Assembly: GCA_032191485.1 (NCBI GenBank)
Contig: JAVDOI010000011.1
Coordinates: forward strand, 16,722,617 to 16,786,616
From: Leptoclinus maculatus
Lineage: Eukaryota > Chordata > Actinopteri > Perciformes > Stichaeidae
DNA: 64,000 bases
Direction: 5' to 3'
A program made the translations under genes and the position numbers. The stretch's first letter is position 1, and each line of letters starts with the position of its first letter. The notes beneath the pieces were generated by a model. It saw nothing but the letters and a program-made list of their open reading frames with translations, was not told the origin of the DNA and did no database searches. Positions 48,561 through 61,500 of the stretch are shown here, piece by piece.

Positions 48561-51180
48561 AAATATGCTGAACTACTTCAATTGCCACATTTAGATACAA
48601 TAGTTTTTTTTTTAAACGTCTTGTGCAGACTTGCATTAGGCAAGTACCCGTATCTTGAATCGGATTCGTGCAGCCACCAGGAGCCAGGGCAGGGTATGGA
48701 GGAGCGGGGGAAAACCAAAGCTGGAGAGAGAAGTTCAAATCATGCCTACTTTCTCACCTCTGCACAGCAGGCCAATTGCCCCCCAAATTTGATGTCACAA
48801 AAGAGTGGTGTGTGGGGGTTTTAGGTGCTGCGGTTGAAGCCTACAGATGCCTTTATGGCGGCAAAGTTGGTGTGTTTGGTTACGGGCTCAGGAAAGTCAA
48901 CATCAGCTTGAACCCACAACCCAAATACTTCATTTTATTCTTTCTTTTTGGCAAATCGTAAACTGATGTTGTTATTTGTCAGTAGACGTTATCATGGACA
49001 TCCTGAAGCCATGTGGGGGGTAATCATCAATCAAACTGCATGTACTGTGTCCCACCTCTGGCCTTCCTGCAAAAAATAAAAATCAAGATTTGCTGCTGTG
49101 GCTTGAGTATTGTGCAGCTTGGCTTTTCCAATATCCAACGTCCTGCAAACCAGTTTATTAAAAAATCCATTTAACTGTATAATATCATTTTCTACACAAT
49201 ATCAGCTTTTCTATGTTTATATATATTTATCAGTGTTCGTGCCCATTGTGGGAAAGTGGCAGAAATATGACTTCATAACAGTTCTGTATTATGTTCATTA
49301 TTTAGGCTATTTGATCATGTATAAATGAATGGGCGAATAGAGTGGAAACACAAGATATAATCAAAAGTGAATAATGAAACATTCGTAATTGTAATTGTCT
49401 AATTCTTTTGACTTAAGATCACCTGTAGTGTCTTTTTAGATCTTTGTTGAGCTGCAACTTCATGACTCATACTGTGTCTAATGTGGGAACGCTATGGTTT
49501 TTGCAGCTGTCATCATGGAAGTTAATCGTGGTGCTCTTGTCTTTAACACCATCAGATGAGTGTGCAGGTGTAGGGGAACATCAATGTTCTTCCGCGCACA
49601 AGAGGGGAATCTTTGCACAGAGGGAAAGAAGTGACAGAACAAATGGCAGAACAGATCTACAGCCGTCGGCGGTCACAATTCCAAGACCAATTTCCATAAC
49701 TTCTTCCTAACTCAAATATGTACATGTCAGCGCTGTTTGCTGTAGATTTGATGTTTTGTGAACAAGTGTTGATTAGAGGGTAGTTAGTCCTGCTCAGATG
49801 GGATATAGGCCCCTGGGTGCTGGTGCCTCAAAGGCCCCCCTCTTGGGCCTGTTGAGTAATTCACCCACGTTGACGGCTGTGGACAAGCACAAATGCTTGC
49901 ACAGTTCTTGTTAACACTGTTCAGTGACTTCGCCTTCACAAACTGATGATGTGTGCTACGTAGTTTGACTTTCTGCTCTTATGGGAAACATTTCACCCAG
50001 TGTACAGTGTGTGGTAGAGACCTTTGCAGTGATGCGTGCAGTGGTAGCTCATGGAAAGATGAATGTGTAGCTTTGGGTGAACCTGAGACTGTTGACTACG
50101 AGCAGGAAAAACTTTGGTCAAGTCAAGAGATCGTGTGTTGATAAAATCGTGCATTTCCGTTGAGGCAGCGTTTCACCTTGAGCATGGCATATTCAAATCT
50201 TAACTAGAATCAAGATGTTAAAGATATGTACTTGAAAGAGTAATGTAAATGCGTGACTGATAAAATATGATTCTTATAAAGTCTGCTTCACACCGTACCT
50301 GTCAGCTGTGTTACAAAGTGTATGCGAGTAAACTTACTTGCTGACAATGACAACCGACAATCTGAGTGTGTGCACGTGCACAACGCCAGAGAGTACTGTT
50401 CGGAAACAAATTAGCTTTAAAGCCGAACATTTTCCCGATAATGTCACTACAAGTTCATTTTAAGGATGAGAATGTCAAAGTATCGCTTTAATAATGAAGG
50501 GAAGGAGCGTAGGAGATTATATTACATAAGTGCTCATTTACAACGAGGTGTCCTTTTATGGGCAAAGGGAGGTCGGAAGCCACGTGGCTGAGCCTCCTTC
50601 AAATATTTCACCTTCATTTAAAGCTTGCATGTTTATTTGTTCAGTTGCTTCACTAGTGAAAGTCAGGATGATTTAAAGCTACTTAATGAGGACTTCAAAT
50701 TGCACTAATCAGTACAGTGGGACAAAAGAAAAGAAAAAGAAAAATGCTTGTAGAATGAAGCTCCGGTGAAAACGTACAGGTGACAAATTAAACCTGAATA
50801 AATGAATGGAGAAACATAGCTAATGTTTAATCTGTCACCAGATCTCAGGAGCATTGAAGCTGATCTGGCAGCTCATGGTGGACCAACACCTTACGAAAAC
50901 ACTTTATGTTGGTTTTCCCTTTAATTTGTCACTAGTTTGTATTTCCACAGAGTAGGACTGAGTCATTCAATTCATTACAGGGAGAGACAGGAGCATCAGC
51001 TACCTGGTTTGATCCCAGGCCCATCAAAAATCTGACAATTTACCAAACCCACAAAACAGACATGGAAATCAGAATTAGAAACAGTTTATGTAACTTAAGA
51101 CTGTTAAGTCATATTCATTCTATTTTGTTCATTTCAGAGAAACCTGTGTTACTGTAGGTAGGTGTGCTTTTAGATTAAAG
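48561..51180. other. Intergenic, no gene recognised
   Basis: About 2.6 kb of AT-rich sequence; short ORFs without partners. It would be the intron or downstream region of the orphan first exon at 51.6 kb if that is real. Confidence 0.45.
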
Positions 51181-51189
51181 ACTCTCTGG

Positions 51190-51209
51190 ACCCGAACGGC
51201 CCCCCCTCG
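51190..51209. other. GC-rich perfect hairpin
   Basis: CGGCCCCC and GGGGGCCG are separated by four bases, embedded in a GC-rich block (about 51180-51245) within AT-rich DNA. Confidence 0.6.
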
Positions 51210-51623
51210 GGGGCCGAGTGGGCTGAGCAGAACCGAGCCGGTACCGAAGAAAGCAATTTTCAGTAACAAAAATACAATGAATCTACAAAAATGTAGTAAA
51301 CAACTTCTCATGAACAGAAGCATATATAACACTTTACACACTGAAAACACAATAAAACACGATCTACGATAACCTTACTAGCCTCGTGCTAAATATCGTC
51401 ACTTTTTCGCGTTCATTTTCCCAAGATACGCAGCCAAAAAAGTCCAGCGAAAGACGTTCCTTTACCGTCCAAGCTAAAGCTACATACTGAGCAACATTAG
51501 CTTCCGACCCGGCTTCGAATGTACATTTCGGATTTACTCTCCGGCAAACCGTTCAAACGTTAGCCGGTGAAGAGCACCCCCGGCAGCCAGTGACACCGCT
51601 GAAGAATTCTGAAGTTGCACTCA

Positions 51624-51860
51624 CCATTTCGAAGAAAAATTACAAAAGAAGTCCTCAATATTCCTTTCTGACTGCTGAAGCGCCTTTTCCCATCTATTTC
51701 CCGTCTAATAAAACTGTTTCCTGGAGAAAGGGGGGTCAAATGAGCTCCGGGGACCACGTTTCACATTGAGTACGCTCGGCCTTTTACGCCGGGTCTCGGC
51801 TGCGTGAATCGGCTTTTTTCGGAAAACTAAAGACTTCCTGGAAATTCCGTTGACACCACT
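51624..51860 (-). promoter_or_regulatory. Orphan first exon and CpG promoter
   Basis: On the minus strand an inverted CCAAT (CCATTGGCC at 51860) precedes a CpG-containing segment ending ...CTTCGAAATG|GTGAGTGCAAC, a strong donor directly after an ATG. This is what a first exon coding only Met looks like. No downstream coding exon was found on this strand before the cytokine gene, so it may start a lncRNA or a gene whose exons I missed. Confidence 0.4.
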
Positions 51861-53210
51861 CCATTGGCCAGATCCAGACACGTGCATAGACATGTCATAC
51901 GAAGAAATCGACCAACCAGAGGCTGTACAAAGGCCACTCAAACACCCGCTATGGCGCATTCTGCCGTAGGTCGCCGGCACAGAGAGGCTTTGGAGAGGGT
52001 TCCAGCTCTCCAAAATGATTCCAAACTGCTGTATGTGATAGATTGTGCATGTACAAGGATAAAGGAAGTTAAATATATCGTTATTTAGGTTATAAAAGTA
52101 CAATGGAACAGCTGGAGAGGCTGTTTCTCAAATGACGACCTCTCGTGACCTCTCGTACGTTTATGTCTCTTGCTCTGGCCTACTTCACTCTATTCACTCC
52201 AATTCTTTTGTGTGTGACTACTGTGTGGAGTGGAGCTGTGTTCCATCTTCATCTGCTGTTAACCAGTAACATATACATAATATTTACACAATTCATATGA
52301 GCAAACCCTTCTTAGTGTTATTAATCCATTGAAATTATTCAAATAGACCTTGTAGTTAGAGAGTAAGGCCCCTTTGGTATTTTCGAGCAGAAGCCAAAAG
52401 AAAGTCCTAGGGAGGACAGGGTCCAAAGAGTTAAAGTCCAGTACGTGTTTGAATTGCAGTTTCTAAATATGCTTCTCGATCATTTATCTTAATTTCAGTC
52501 ATATTTCAGGTTATCACAACATCTTTGTGGCAAGCTGCAAATACCACATACTTCCTTTCGAGGCATAGTTGCATGCAAAACTGTAATTTTATCTCATTTT
52601 GAGGCAAAGATAAACTGAAGTTGGTTCATTTCAAATGTTGTGTAATAACATAACAAACACTGAGAGAGAAAGTTGAGAGAATATAATACATACAATATGA
52701 AGCATTGGATATGTAAAAGATGTGAATCAAACATCTGGGACCTCCTGCTGGTGCTTTTATATGTTTTTGAACTTGCTTAAAGTTCACACAGCAGGCTATG
52801 TTATATATTTTACAGTTATGAAACCCTGGCAAGTGCTATTGTTTCTGTAAGAATCAAATATCAAAGTGATCGGAAATTTACTGTACAAGCTTTTGATGAA
52901 TTAGTTTGAAGAAATTTGTATGATAATCCAGTCATTTCTTTCATTCATCATTACCACCATCATTGCACTCCTTCTGAAGCTAATCAGAAACCTCAGTCAG
53001 AAATATTCACGTCACTCACAGCACACACTGAGCAGGAATTCATTGGCTCTGGCTCTAGCCCCACCAAGTGTTTTCAACATCATCTAGCAGTAACACATCT
53101 TATTTGTTCAGCCCTATGGTCTCAAACATTGTTTTTAACAGCAATTGCATAAAACACTTCACAAACAAGGCACTTGTCAGATATCTCCCCGTTCCACTTC
53201 CTACGGTCCC
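51861..53210. other. Intergenic
   Basis: Between the orphan promoter and the kinase gene. Nothing recognised. Confidence 0.5.
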
Positions 53211-53216
53211 TTTATT
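53211..53216 (-). terminator. Poly(A) signal of the NEK kinase gene
   Basis: AATAAA on the minus strand, 39 bases after the stop codon at 53255. Confidence 0.6.
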
Positions 53217-53254
53217 TCACCTTGCGGTCCATCGCAATAGCGTCCCTTTTTGTT

Positions 53255-54969
53255 TTAGCCCTTTTCCTTCAGGGCTTTCAGTGTGACGGTCAATCCTCCA
53301 GCATCGCAGAGCTGAAACTCCTCCTCCACTGAATCATCATGTGGCTGCTGAGGAGGAGCAGTGTGAGCTGAGGCGGCTTCATCCTCATATTCTTCTTCCA
53401 CATCGGCTTCCTCAAAGTCATCTGGATATTCAGCTTGCCCCGAGACATCGGAGGCCTCGGAAAATACTGCAAGAGAGAAAGGAGGGTTCCAGGCTTTTGC
53501 TTTGAAAATCACGTACACTATTTTTCAGAGTATCACAGCTGGCTGTTTTTCATCAATGCTGACCTGAAATGATCTTTGACTATGAGTCATATATCTACTA
53601 AATGATTGAGAAGTGTATACTGTGCAGTGTGTAAGTAGTTAAAACTAGCTCCATCTCAAGTTACACCAGTGTCTTTATGCCTATGGTTTCATGCACTATA
53701 GTCATCAATAACAATGTAATAGGCTATATAATAAAATAAGACCAGACCATTTTCCTGCAGAATGAGTCATTTTGCTGATAGTTCCTTTACTTCAGTAGGA
53801 TTTTGATTTAAGGACTTGGGTATTTTACACGGTGTTATGAGTGTTGTTTCACTTTGCATCTCCACATTACCGATAGGCTCAGCAGAATCGCTCCTCATCG
53901 GCGACCCCAGGTGCTCACTGCGCTCCTCAAGAGAGGGCAAACTCTCCTCTTCATCAAAGTCCTCAGGATAGTCACAGTGGTTTTGTCCTCCAACACACAA
54001 AGCACCAAGTTCGTCCTCCACATCACTGGAACCGGCCTCCATGGTGTGCTCTTTTTCTTCCCATGCGTGGGACGGACTGAGAACATCTGGCTGTAGTGTG
54101 GAGTTTTTTTCTTCTTTATTTATGTCACAGCTTTTCACATGAACACAGTTGGTCGCTGTGTGTTTGATAGACTCTAGGTGCTTTTGCACATAGGCAGTGT
54201 TCAGCATCCAGGCGGCAGTTGGCCTGTTTTCTGGGTTGAGGCAGAGCATTCTCTGGATCAAAGAGGAGATGTCGTCAGAATAGCTGCTGGGCACGGGATC
54301 GTACTCTCCTTTGGTGATCTTGTAGAACAGACTCAGGAGGTTTGTGGCTGCAAATGGAGGTCTGAGAGCACAGATCTCATACAGCAGACAGCCAAGAGCC
54401 CAGATATCAGACTTGGAGCTGTACGGGACATCCTGGCACAGCTCGGGACTGAGGTAGCTGGGTGTCCCAACACATGTGGATGACATGTCCGCCGTGTTGG
54501 TCATTACTCTGGATATCCCAAAGTCCCCTAACTTCACCATACCTTGCTTTGTTAGCAGCACATTTGATGTTTTGATGTCCCTGTGTAGTATTTTAGCCCC
54601 GTGTATGTAATTTAAAGCCACAGCGACCTGTACAAACCACCCCATCACAGTATCCTCTGTGAAAAACTCCGTTGGTTTCCTCTCTTTCACTTTGTCATCT
54701 AATGTCCCCCCATCGCAGTAGTTCATCACAATGTAAATGAATCCGTCAGTGTTAGCGAAGGCTTCGTGGCATTTTACGACATGAGGGTGCTCCAACCTAC
54801 TCAGGATCTCAGCCTCCTGAAGAATTGCCCTCTGTGTTTTTGCTCTCCTCGTGTCCTCAACTTTGATCCTCTTCACCGCGTGCAGGCTCTTGCCCTCTAC
54901 GTGCCTCATCAGGAACACATCCGCGGCTCCTCCCCTGCCCAGACACAACACCTTCTCGTACTTCTCCAT
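53255..54969 (-). CDS. NIMA-related serine/threonine kinase (2 exons)
   Basis: Exons 54969-53871 and 53466-53255 (phase 1, G|GTAATG donor, TTGCAG acceptor) give 436 residues. The N-terminal kinase domain (about residues 4-265) is held in one exon. It has the ATP-lysine AVK33, HRD129-131 (LHRDIKTSNVLL), DFG149-151, TPSYLSPELC and the NEK-like SDIWALGCLLYEICALRPPF. The glycine loop reads GRGGAADV, with Ala at the third glycine. The tail is acidic and repeats a YPxDF motif: YPEDFDEEE near residue 334 and YPDDFEEAD early in exon 2. The kinase is closest in style to NEK1/3/5. Fish have a gene called nek12, a possible match I cannot confirm. If the intron is retained the ORF runs on to 53767 and ends as a 400-residue form. 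NEKs of this group act at cilia and microtubules; that role is inferred. Confidence 0.88.
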
Positions 54970-55739
54970 GTGTTGTCTCTGAGGCGACGAATAAAAAGGT
55001 CGTGGAGAATGACTAAAAACAGCGTCGCGGTGGGAAGCGCTCCGCCAGCTGTCAACACGTGTCGCGGAGCGTTTGTTGTCAGTCTCGTTGCCGTGGCAAC
55101 TATACCTCGCTGCGACGAAGTGAAATGGAACAGGAAGTAAATAACAGAGTTCAATACTTCTCTGTTTGTTGTTTATTGTCTTGACTTTCTTTATTAGGGT
55201 TACTATAACATCTGTCCAGGGGAGTACAGGTGAAACATATCCCTTTATTTAACCCTTTAATGTGCATGTTGTAGCTAAATGAATAAGATATTCCTGTTAA
55301 ATAATCCAATGAAATATAACGTTTTAATGACATGAAAAAAGATAGTAAACGTTTAGAGTATATGTCAACAATATTATAGCCCAAGATAGACCTCGGACTG
55401 AACTTGACACTAATGAATGAAAGATAATACACATGCCCATTTTCATTATTTTTAAATGTTGTTACACAATTACATTTCGGCACATACTGTAGGCACATAT
55501 ACTGTAGGCCTACCCTATTTTATTATGTTTTTGTCCGGTTGTATCATTTGAGATTTGCACACCGAGGTACAATCCACTAGGTGGCGGTATAGACGTCGAG
55601 TGGCTGCAGTATGCCGATTAATGTTAAAGAAGAAGAAACACGAGCTCAGTGCGCAGCTTACTGCGCATGCTATGAGCGCATGCTATTGCAGTGTTTTCTT
55701 TTGCTTTAACTCTTGAACTTCAGTCAATGTTGATCTAAA
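54970..55739. other. Divergent nek/pin4 intergenic region
   Basis: 770 bases separate the kinase (minus) and pin4 (plus) starts. The kinase promoter is in the CpG-rich part at 55010-55110. Near pin4 lie a perfect CTCF-type motif and GC-rich TGCGCATGC words (an NRF1-like site). Confidence 0.5.
55574..55587 (+). promoter_or_regulatory. CTCF-type motif near the pin4 promoter
   Basis: CCACTAGGTGGCGG matches all 14 positions of CCASYAGRKGGCRS. It lies about 155 bases before the pin4 start codon. Confidence 0.62.
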
Positions 55740-57721
55740 ATGCCACCAAAGGGAAAAGGTGGCAAGGGCGGTAAAGGTTAGTGATCCATTAAGCTGTTGT
55801 TATTTACGTGTTATGAACTGTTTCATCCACATTAACTTCACCCGGGTAGCAAACAACTGTATTACACACTCCCATGTGATGATGTAGCTCGTTCACTAGA
55901 TTTAACATGATAGTATTGCTCGCGACAATATGATTTTTATGTTGTGTGTTTTAAAAAAAATTGGTTTAACTGCTGCTGTGTTGTCATGTTGTGTAGGAGC
56001 AGCTTCAGGAAGTGCAGACGCTGACAAGAAAGAGAAAGCACCAAAGGGAGGCACTGCTGTGAAGGTAACGTTAATTACACCTTCATCCTGCACTGCAAAT
56101 GAACTCTTAATATGACATAACAGGGGTATCTTTTAATAAAACCTCGTCTCTTCCTCCTACCTCAAAGTCATTTTTGGCTCAAAGGAAATGGTGTCTGAGT
56201 GAGTGGTTGAGCCTGGACCAGATAATGCACTTGCATGGGCATCACTGATGAGAAGTAAAAACAAAACAAGTGAATCAATAAAGACTTTGTTCTACAATAG
56301 ATGACATAAAACCTGTTGTTACCTTTGAAATAATTTAATGTAGAGATTTTCCCTCGCTGCCCTTTTTCCTTTTGATGATCTTGTCCTGGCACATTGCATT
56401 CCAATTGGCAATTATGGGAATAGGTACATTTTTTATTAAATACACTTCAGAGATATAGTTTGTTCTCTGAAAATAATTAAAATCTCTCAACTGTTACTGG
56501 AAAACAAAAGCATTATGGCTGCAAAAACATCAGCTTTGCGCCACAAAGAAGAGGGAGCGTTAGGGCCGGAAAACATTTAGGAATTTGGGAGCTTTATCTA
56601 CGTCACATCCTGTATACATGATCTAGTACTGGTTCAGTAGTTATAGGTTGCCTCCCAACTTCTAACTGTGTTTTTATGATCTGTACATCTCCCCCAGGTC
56701 CGACACATCCTCTGTGAAAAACATGGAAAATGCATGGAGGCAATGGAGAAACTGAAGGCCGGAGTCCGTTTCAGTGAAGTCGCGTCACAATACAGTGAAG
56801 ACAAAGCGAGACAAGGAGTAAGAACGTGCTCTAATGATCAGTGGTGCAGTTTTGGTCCGTTTTTTAACATGACTGTGTTAGCTCTTTAATAGCTTGATTC
56901 AAATTATCCCACAGTATTGACTGTAAGCTTTAACTGCGATGGTCTTCTCTGTTGTTTCCTGTCTACACATCACATAATTATGACTGTATCCTGTTTAGTT
57001 GGTAAAAGATTCATCCTAATTCAGGCGCAGCTTTACAAAGCTGAATACATCCTGAGTGGTAGTCTTAAATATGGAAGATGATAGATATGATGAACAGGCC
57101 TACACCTCATCATGAGTCTTCATGGGTGATGAATTCCAGGCTGGTAATAATACTTTACTTCCCCATTACTCATTACAGAAATTTGGCTGAGCAAATGTGC
57201 TATTTTTTCACCAACTCTGTACATCTGTTCCTGCTTATTCACACCTGCACCACAGCAGAACACCTCCACTAGTGTACTCTTAGGTACTGGGGAACTTCAG
57301 GCTGTTACTCACCATGTACATATTTGATTTGTTGGAATCATCACCGTACAACAAAGCTCTTATCTCACATCCTTATCTGTGACCTAAGTGCGCCTCGAAA
57401 CTGAAGCCGTTCAAGTTGTTTTTTTAAGTTCCTGCATTGCTCACAGTTGTTAAAATCACCCTTTGCCTTTTATTGCTCCTCTTCACTCACTTTTATCCTG
57501 GCTTGGTACCCATATTAGGTGCATAGTGTGTGTGTTCATCGTGATTGTTCTGTTCGTGACAGGGTGATCTGGGGTGGATGACGCGAGGATCGATGGTTGG
57601 ACCTTTCCAGGATGCAGCGTTTGACCTCTCTGTCAGTTCAATGGATAAACCGGTCTACACGGACCCTCCTGTCAAGACAAAGTTTGGGTACCACATCATT
57701 ATGGTGGAGGGGAAAAAGTGA
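55740..57721 (+). CDS. pin4: Parvulin-type peptidyl-prolyl isomerase Pin4 (4 exons)
   Basis: Small cis-trans prolyl isomerase (Par14) linked to ribosome biogenesis and chromatin. Exons 55740-55776, 55997-56064, 56698-56817 and 57563-57721 total 384 nt and 127 residues (human 131). It has the Lys/Gly-rich N-terminus MPPKGKGGKGGKG and AASGSADADKKEK. The parvulin domain follows: VRHILCEKHGK, EVASQYSEDKARQGGDLGWM, TRGSMVGPFQDAAF and KFGYHIIMVEGKK. The predicted protein is nearly identical to the human one through the catalytic domain. Splice signals are canonical at all junctions. The start is unambiguous. It is divergent from the NEK gene and upstream of faf2 on the same strand. Confidence 0.96.
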
Positions 57722-58000
57722 CGTGGGGTCGCTGAACACTTTGAAATGATGACATACAAATTAGACGGTGTGCTATATTGTGAAACTGATTATTTCCTGA
57801 TCTTACCGTTTCAATGCAATGTTTGCTTTTTAATTTACAGAATGTTTAAATTATCTCGTCTTTGTCAAATGTACACCTCCTTACTGACAATTCAACCTGA
57901 GGGAAATATTCTTACAAGCTTAACTTTTACATTTACATAATTCACTGGATATCTTTTTTTTAAATTATAAAGTTGGTGGAGATCAGACCACAAACGGCCA

Positions 58001-58006
58001 AATAAA
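58001..58006 (+). terminator. pin4: Poly(A) signal of pin4
   Basis: AATAAA 280 bases after the stop codon, followed by T-rich sequence. Confidence 0.55.
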
Positions 58007-58546
58007 TCTATTTTCACTCAAGTAGCACAAATTGCGTAATGTTTGTTTCTGTGTGTATGAGAGAGAGAGAGACATGATTAGAAGTGTCAGCTGCAGTCCT
58101 AAAACCTTCTGCTTTAAAGTCTTTCAGAAAGGGAGGTATTGCCCTTCAAGTGATATCTTATTTTTCTTTAATTTTATAAATATGACTCATATTTGTGATG
58201 GAAAAACTGATGTAAACATTTGTATATAAGTTCCAGCCAGCTGTTAGTCCGAACTGAACAAGGAGAACATTTTAATACTTGTTCAAATAAAACACCAATA
58301 ATATAAAAAGCACTGACATTTACCAAAGAAAGCAGCATCAATAATCTCAATTAATTATTTGGTCAATATTGAAAAGTCATATTAAGTCATGTTAAGTAAT
58401 ATGATGACGAAGATAGTTTTCAGTGTTGAGCCCACTGATGACATCCAGACCGCTAGGCGGCAGTAGAGCGCAGGCGCAGTGAGAGCACAGCCAGCATCAG
58501 GAAAAGACCGTTGACGTCGTTACGCCTTGCTAGATGATTGGCGAGG

Positions 58547-58558
58547 TAAGATGGCGGC
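58547..58558 (+). promoter_or_regulatory. faf2: TISU/YY1-type initiator at the faf2 start codon
   Basis: TAAGATGGCGGC matches 11 of 12 positions of the TISU consensus SAASATGGCGGC, with the ATG in frame as the faf2 start. TISU combines a YY1 site with efficient initiation on very short leaders. This implies transcription starting a few bases to a few tens of bases upstream and would bypass the out-of-frame ATG at 58534. Confidence 0.55.
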
Positions 58559-61500
58559 GCCAGAGGAGCCAGAATTATCTCAGGCGCAGACAGAAAAGCT
58601 CCTTCAATTTCAGGTAGACAGCCTAAATTCCACAATAACATTTGTCTATTTGATCCACCATATGTTAATACACAATTGTTGGTGCCGAGTCACCGTAAAT
58701 AGGCGGAACCGTCTGTTCAGACGCTTTTTGCACTGTCAACTTACCCCTAGCCCCCTAGTGTTACCCGTCAACTTGAGTCAGAGCTAACGTTAGCAAAGCT
58801 AGCTAATATTAGCTAAGCTAGCTAACAAGTTAGGAGCCTTTACGGTCCATTGGTGTACTTAAACTGCTTAATGTTTGCTATACTATACTCATAGACATAC
58901 CAAATCCAACTGTGTTAACCAACATCACCCGTGCTGCGTGTTTAATGCCGTTAACTTGGCTAACGGTACCGCTCCGTGTCCACTGACGCTCCCATCTAGA
59001 GACGTGCTGAGTAAACAGCACAGCAGTGATGATCGAGCTGTCATTTACATTCATCAGCTCCATCACTGCTTTTAGCTACGCTAAATCAAATTGTTGGTTT
59101 TGTGACAATACGAGTGATGCCGTTATGAACTATTGATACTTGTGGGGAGCTTACTCTCGCTAACCCTGTAACGTTATACTGCTTGGGATAAACAATCAAC
59201 TTGAGGCCTTCAGACTAACTTTCTCTTTCTGTCTAACAGGACCTAACTGGTTTGGAGTCAATGGACCAATGTCGTCGAACATTAGAACAGCATAATTGGA
59301 ACATAGAGGTAAGTCGACAGAGCCACATGTGAGATGTCACAAGCACTGTTATCACAACACATACATCGTGTGGCATGCCGACGCTATGTTTGAGACACAT
59401 AATTGAGCTGTGCTTTAATTCAATAAATTCAACAATATAATCGTGCCATTTTCAACCAATTGTTGTTCTGGATTGCCCATCTAAAGTGTTATTGTGTAAT
59501 TAATGTTACTTCGTCAAGCAGACCAGACCTAGTCTAGGTTTCATCCTATGACAATTATGAACATGCCCACAGCCTCAAATGTGGGTCTTTAGGAGCTGCA
59601 GTGTTAATTCATATACAAACTGAAACCTACACTGTACGTTTACTACCTATGGACAACTTTACTGTTCATTTCTCCTCTGTTTCTGCTCTGATGCATCTGC
59701 TAATCTCTGTCACTCGACCACAGAGCTACGCCTGTATGACACTTCTTATAACATATGCATCTAACTGTGTCAACACCCTACAATTACAAGATTTGATGTT
59801 TGAAAATACATATATTTAATAATGTACATTTTATTGGCCTACAGAAGAAAAAAACACATCTGCGTATATATTGTATGTATTGATCAGCTGATTGATCACG
59901 CAGTCAGAAACGCTGTCATGTCTATATTAATTTTGAAAGAATCAACGGCGGACGGTGTAACGTAATCGGTCACTTCAACCAATGATGTTACACCATCATT
60001 CAGCCAGTCACTCAGTGACACACTGTCACAGTCATAGGGCTGGCCCCCACAGAGAGTGGGACCAGGAATTGCGAGGAGCGTGTGAGGGAGGAGAGATGCT
60101 AACACTGTCACAGTTTTACAGAAGAAATGGATTAGCACAACATCAAACTATGTTGTTGTAAACAGTATTGTCTCAAGTTATATTCCATATGAAAATATAT
60201 CGATATACCTTAAAAGGTTGACATACAGCCAAGCCCTACACTATTTACATCTTTAATCCTATACAGATTTAGTGAACTGTTGATTAATCTGTCGTCCTTT
60301 TCTTTTGGCTTATTGAAGGACTTGACTCTGAATATGATGGACTTATGAATGTATCTGTTTCAGGCTGCAGTACAGGACAGACTTAATGAGCAGGAAGGAG
60401 TGCCCAGCGTGTTTAACCCTCCGCCATCCAGACCATTACAGGTTAATACAGCAGACCATAGAGTATATAGTTACATCGTCTCAAGGCCACAACCCAGGGT
60501 AAGTCTGCAGGTCCTTTTAATGTTTTGTTTTAATATTGTAATTTCTCTTTCAGAGAAATATTCAGTGAAACTATTGTAACATCCTATGACACACTGTAGC
60601 GTGACTGTATGTTACTTTTAAGCCGATCATTGAAGAATGTTCAATCTAAGTAGTTATTTTTTCTAAGTGATATTGTTATTTATAATTGTATTTTTGTGGC
60701 ATTCTGTAATTTGGTGATTTACCTATTTTCTACTGTCTAAATATAATAGACTGCTTTGTTTGTTCTTTTCAGGGATTAATAGGATGGAGTTACTACTTGA
60801 TAATGCTACCTTTCAGATTTACATATTACACACTTCTGGACATATTCAGGTAATTTAAGCACATTGAAAACTTGGAGCTGCAGATTAGAGGACGGCTATT
60901 GGTCACTACAATGTCCTTTTTCTTTCAGGTTCGCCCTGCGTTTCGTCAGGCCAGATCCTCGTGGCCGTGTGACAGACCCAGTCGGAGATGTTGTGTCCTT
61001 CATTCATAGTTTTGAGGAGAAGTACGGTCAGTCACACCCTGTATTTTACCAGGGAACATACAGCCAGGTGAGTTCAGGGACAAACATACATTTGTTCTGC
61101 TCTGAATCAATTTTAGTTGGCAGACAAGGTGACATTGTAATATGTTGCGTTGCTTTTGTTCCCCCTGAAACGTGTAGGCATTGAATGATGCCAAACGGGA
61201 GCTCCGCTACTTATTAGTGTACCTTCATGGGGAGGATCATCAAGACACTGACGAGTTTTGCCGGTACGATAGTTATTACCTTACATGCCTACATCGATTG
61301 AGTGTCAGCCATCGGAACGTGTTGCACAGCGCCTGGCATTGCTCAGTGTCATTGTATTTCTGTGTCATACAGTTGCTTCTGTTTTTTTATTTTTTATTGA
61401 AGGCGCATCCTGTTTAGTCTTTGCCACATGTTCTAAAGGCACAGCATCTCTAGTCCAATATTAATATATTCATATAAAACTGTGTTTTTGTATTCATGTG

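Noticed and set aside
51129..51350. Minus ORF containing KIAFFGTG, recalling the FFGTG motif of PIGN
   Set aside because: The similarity is confined to a few residues, the following sequence diverges, and no other exons are present.
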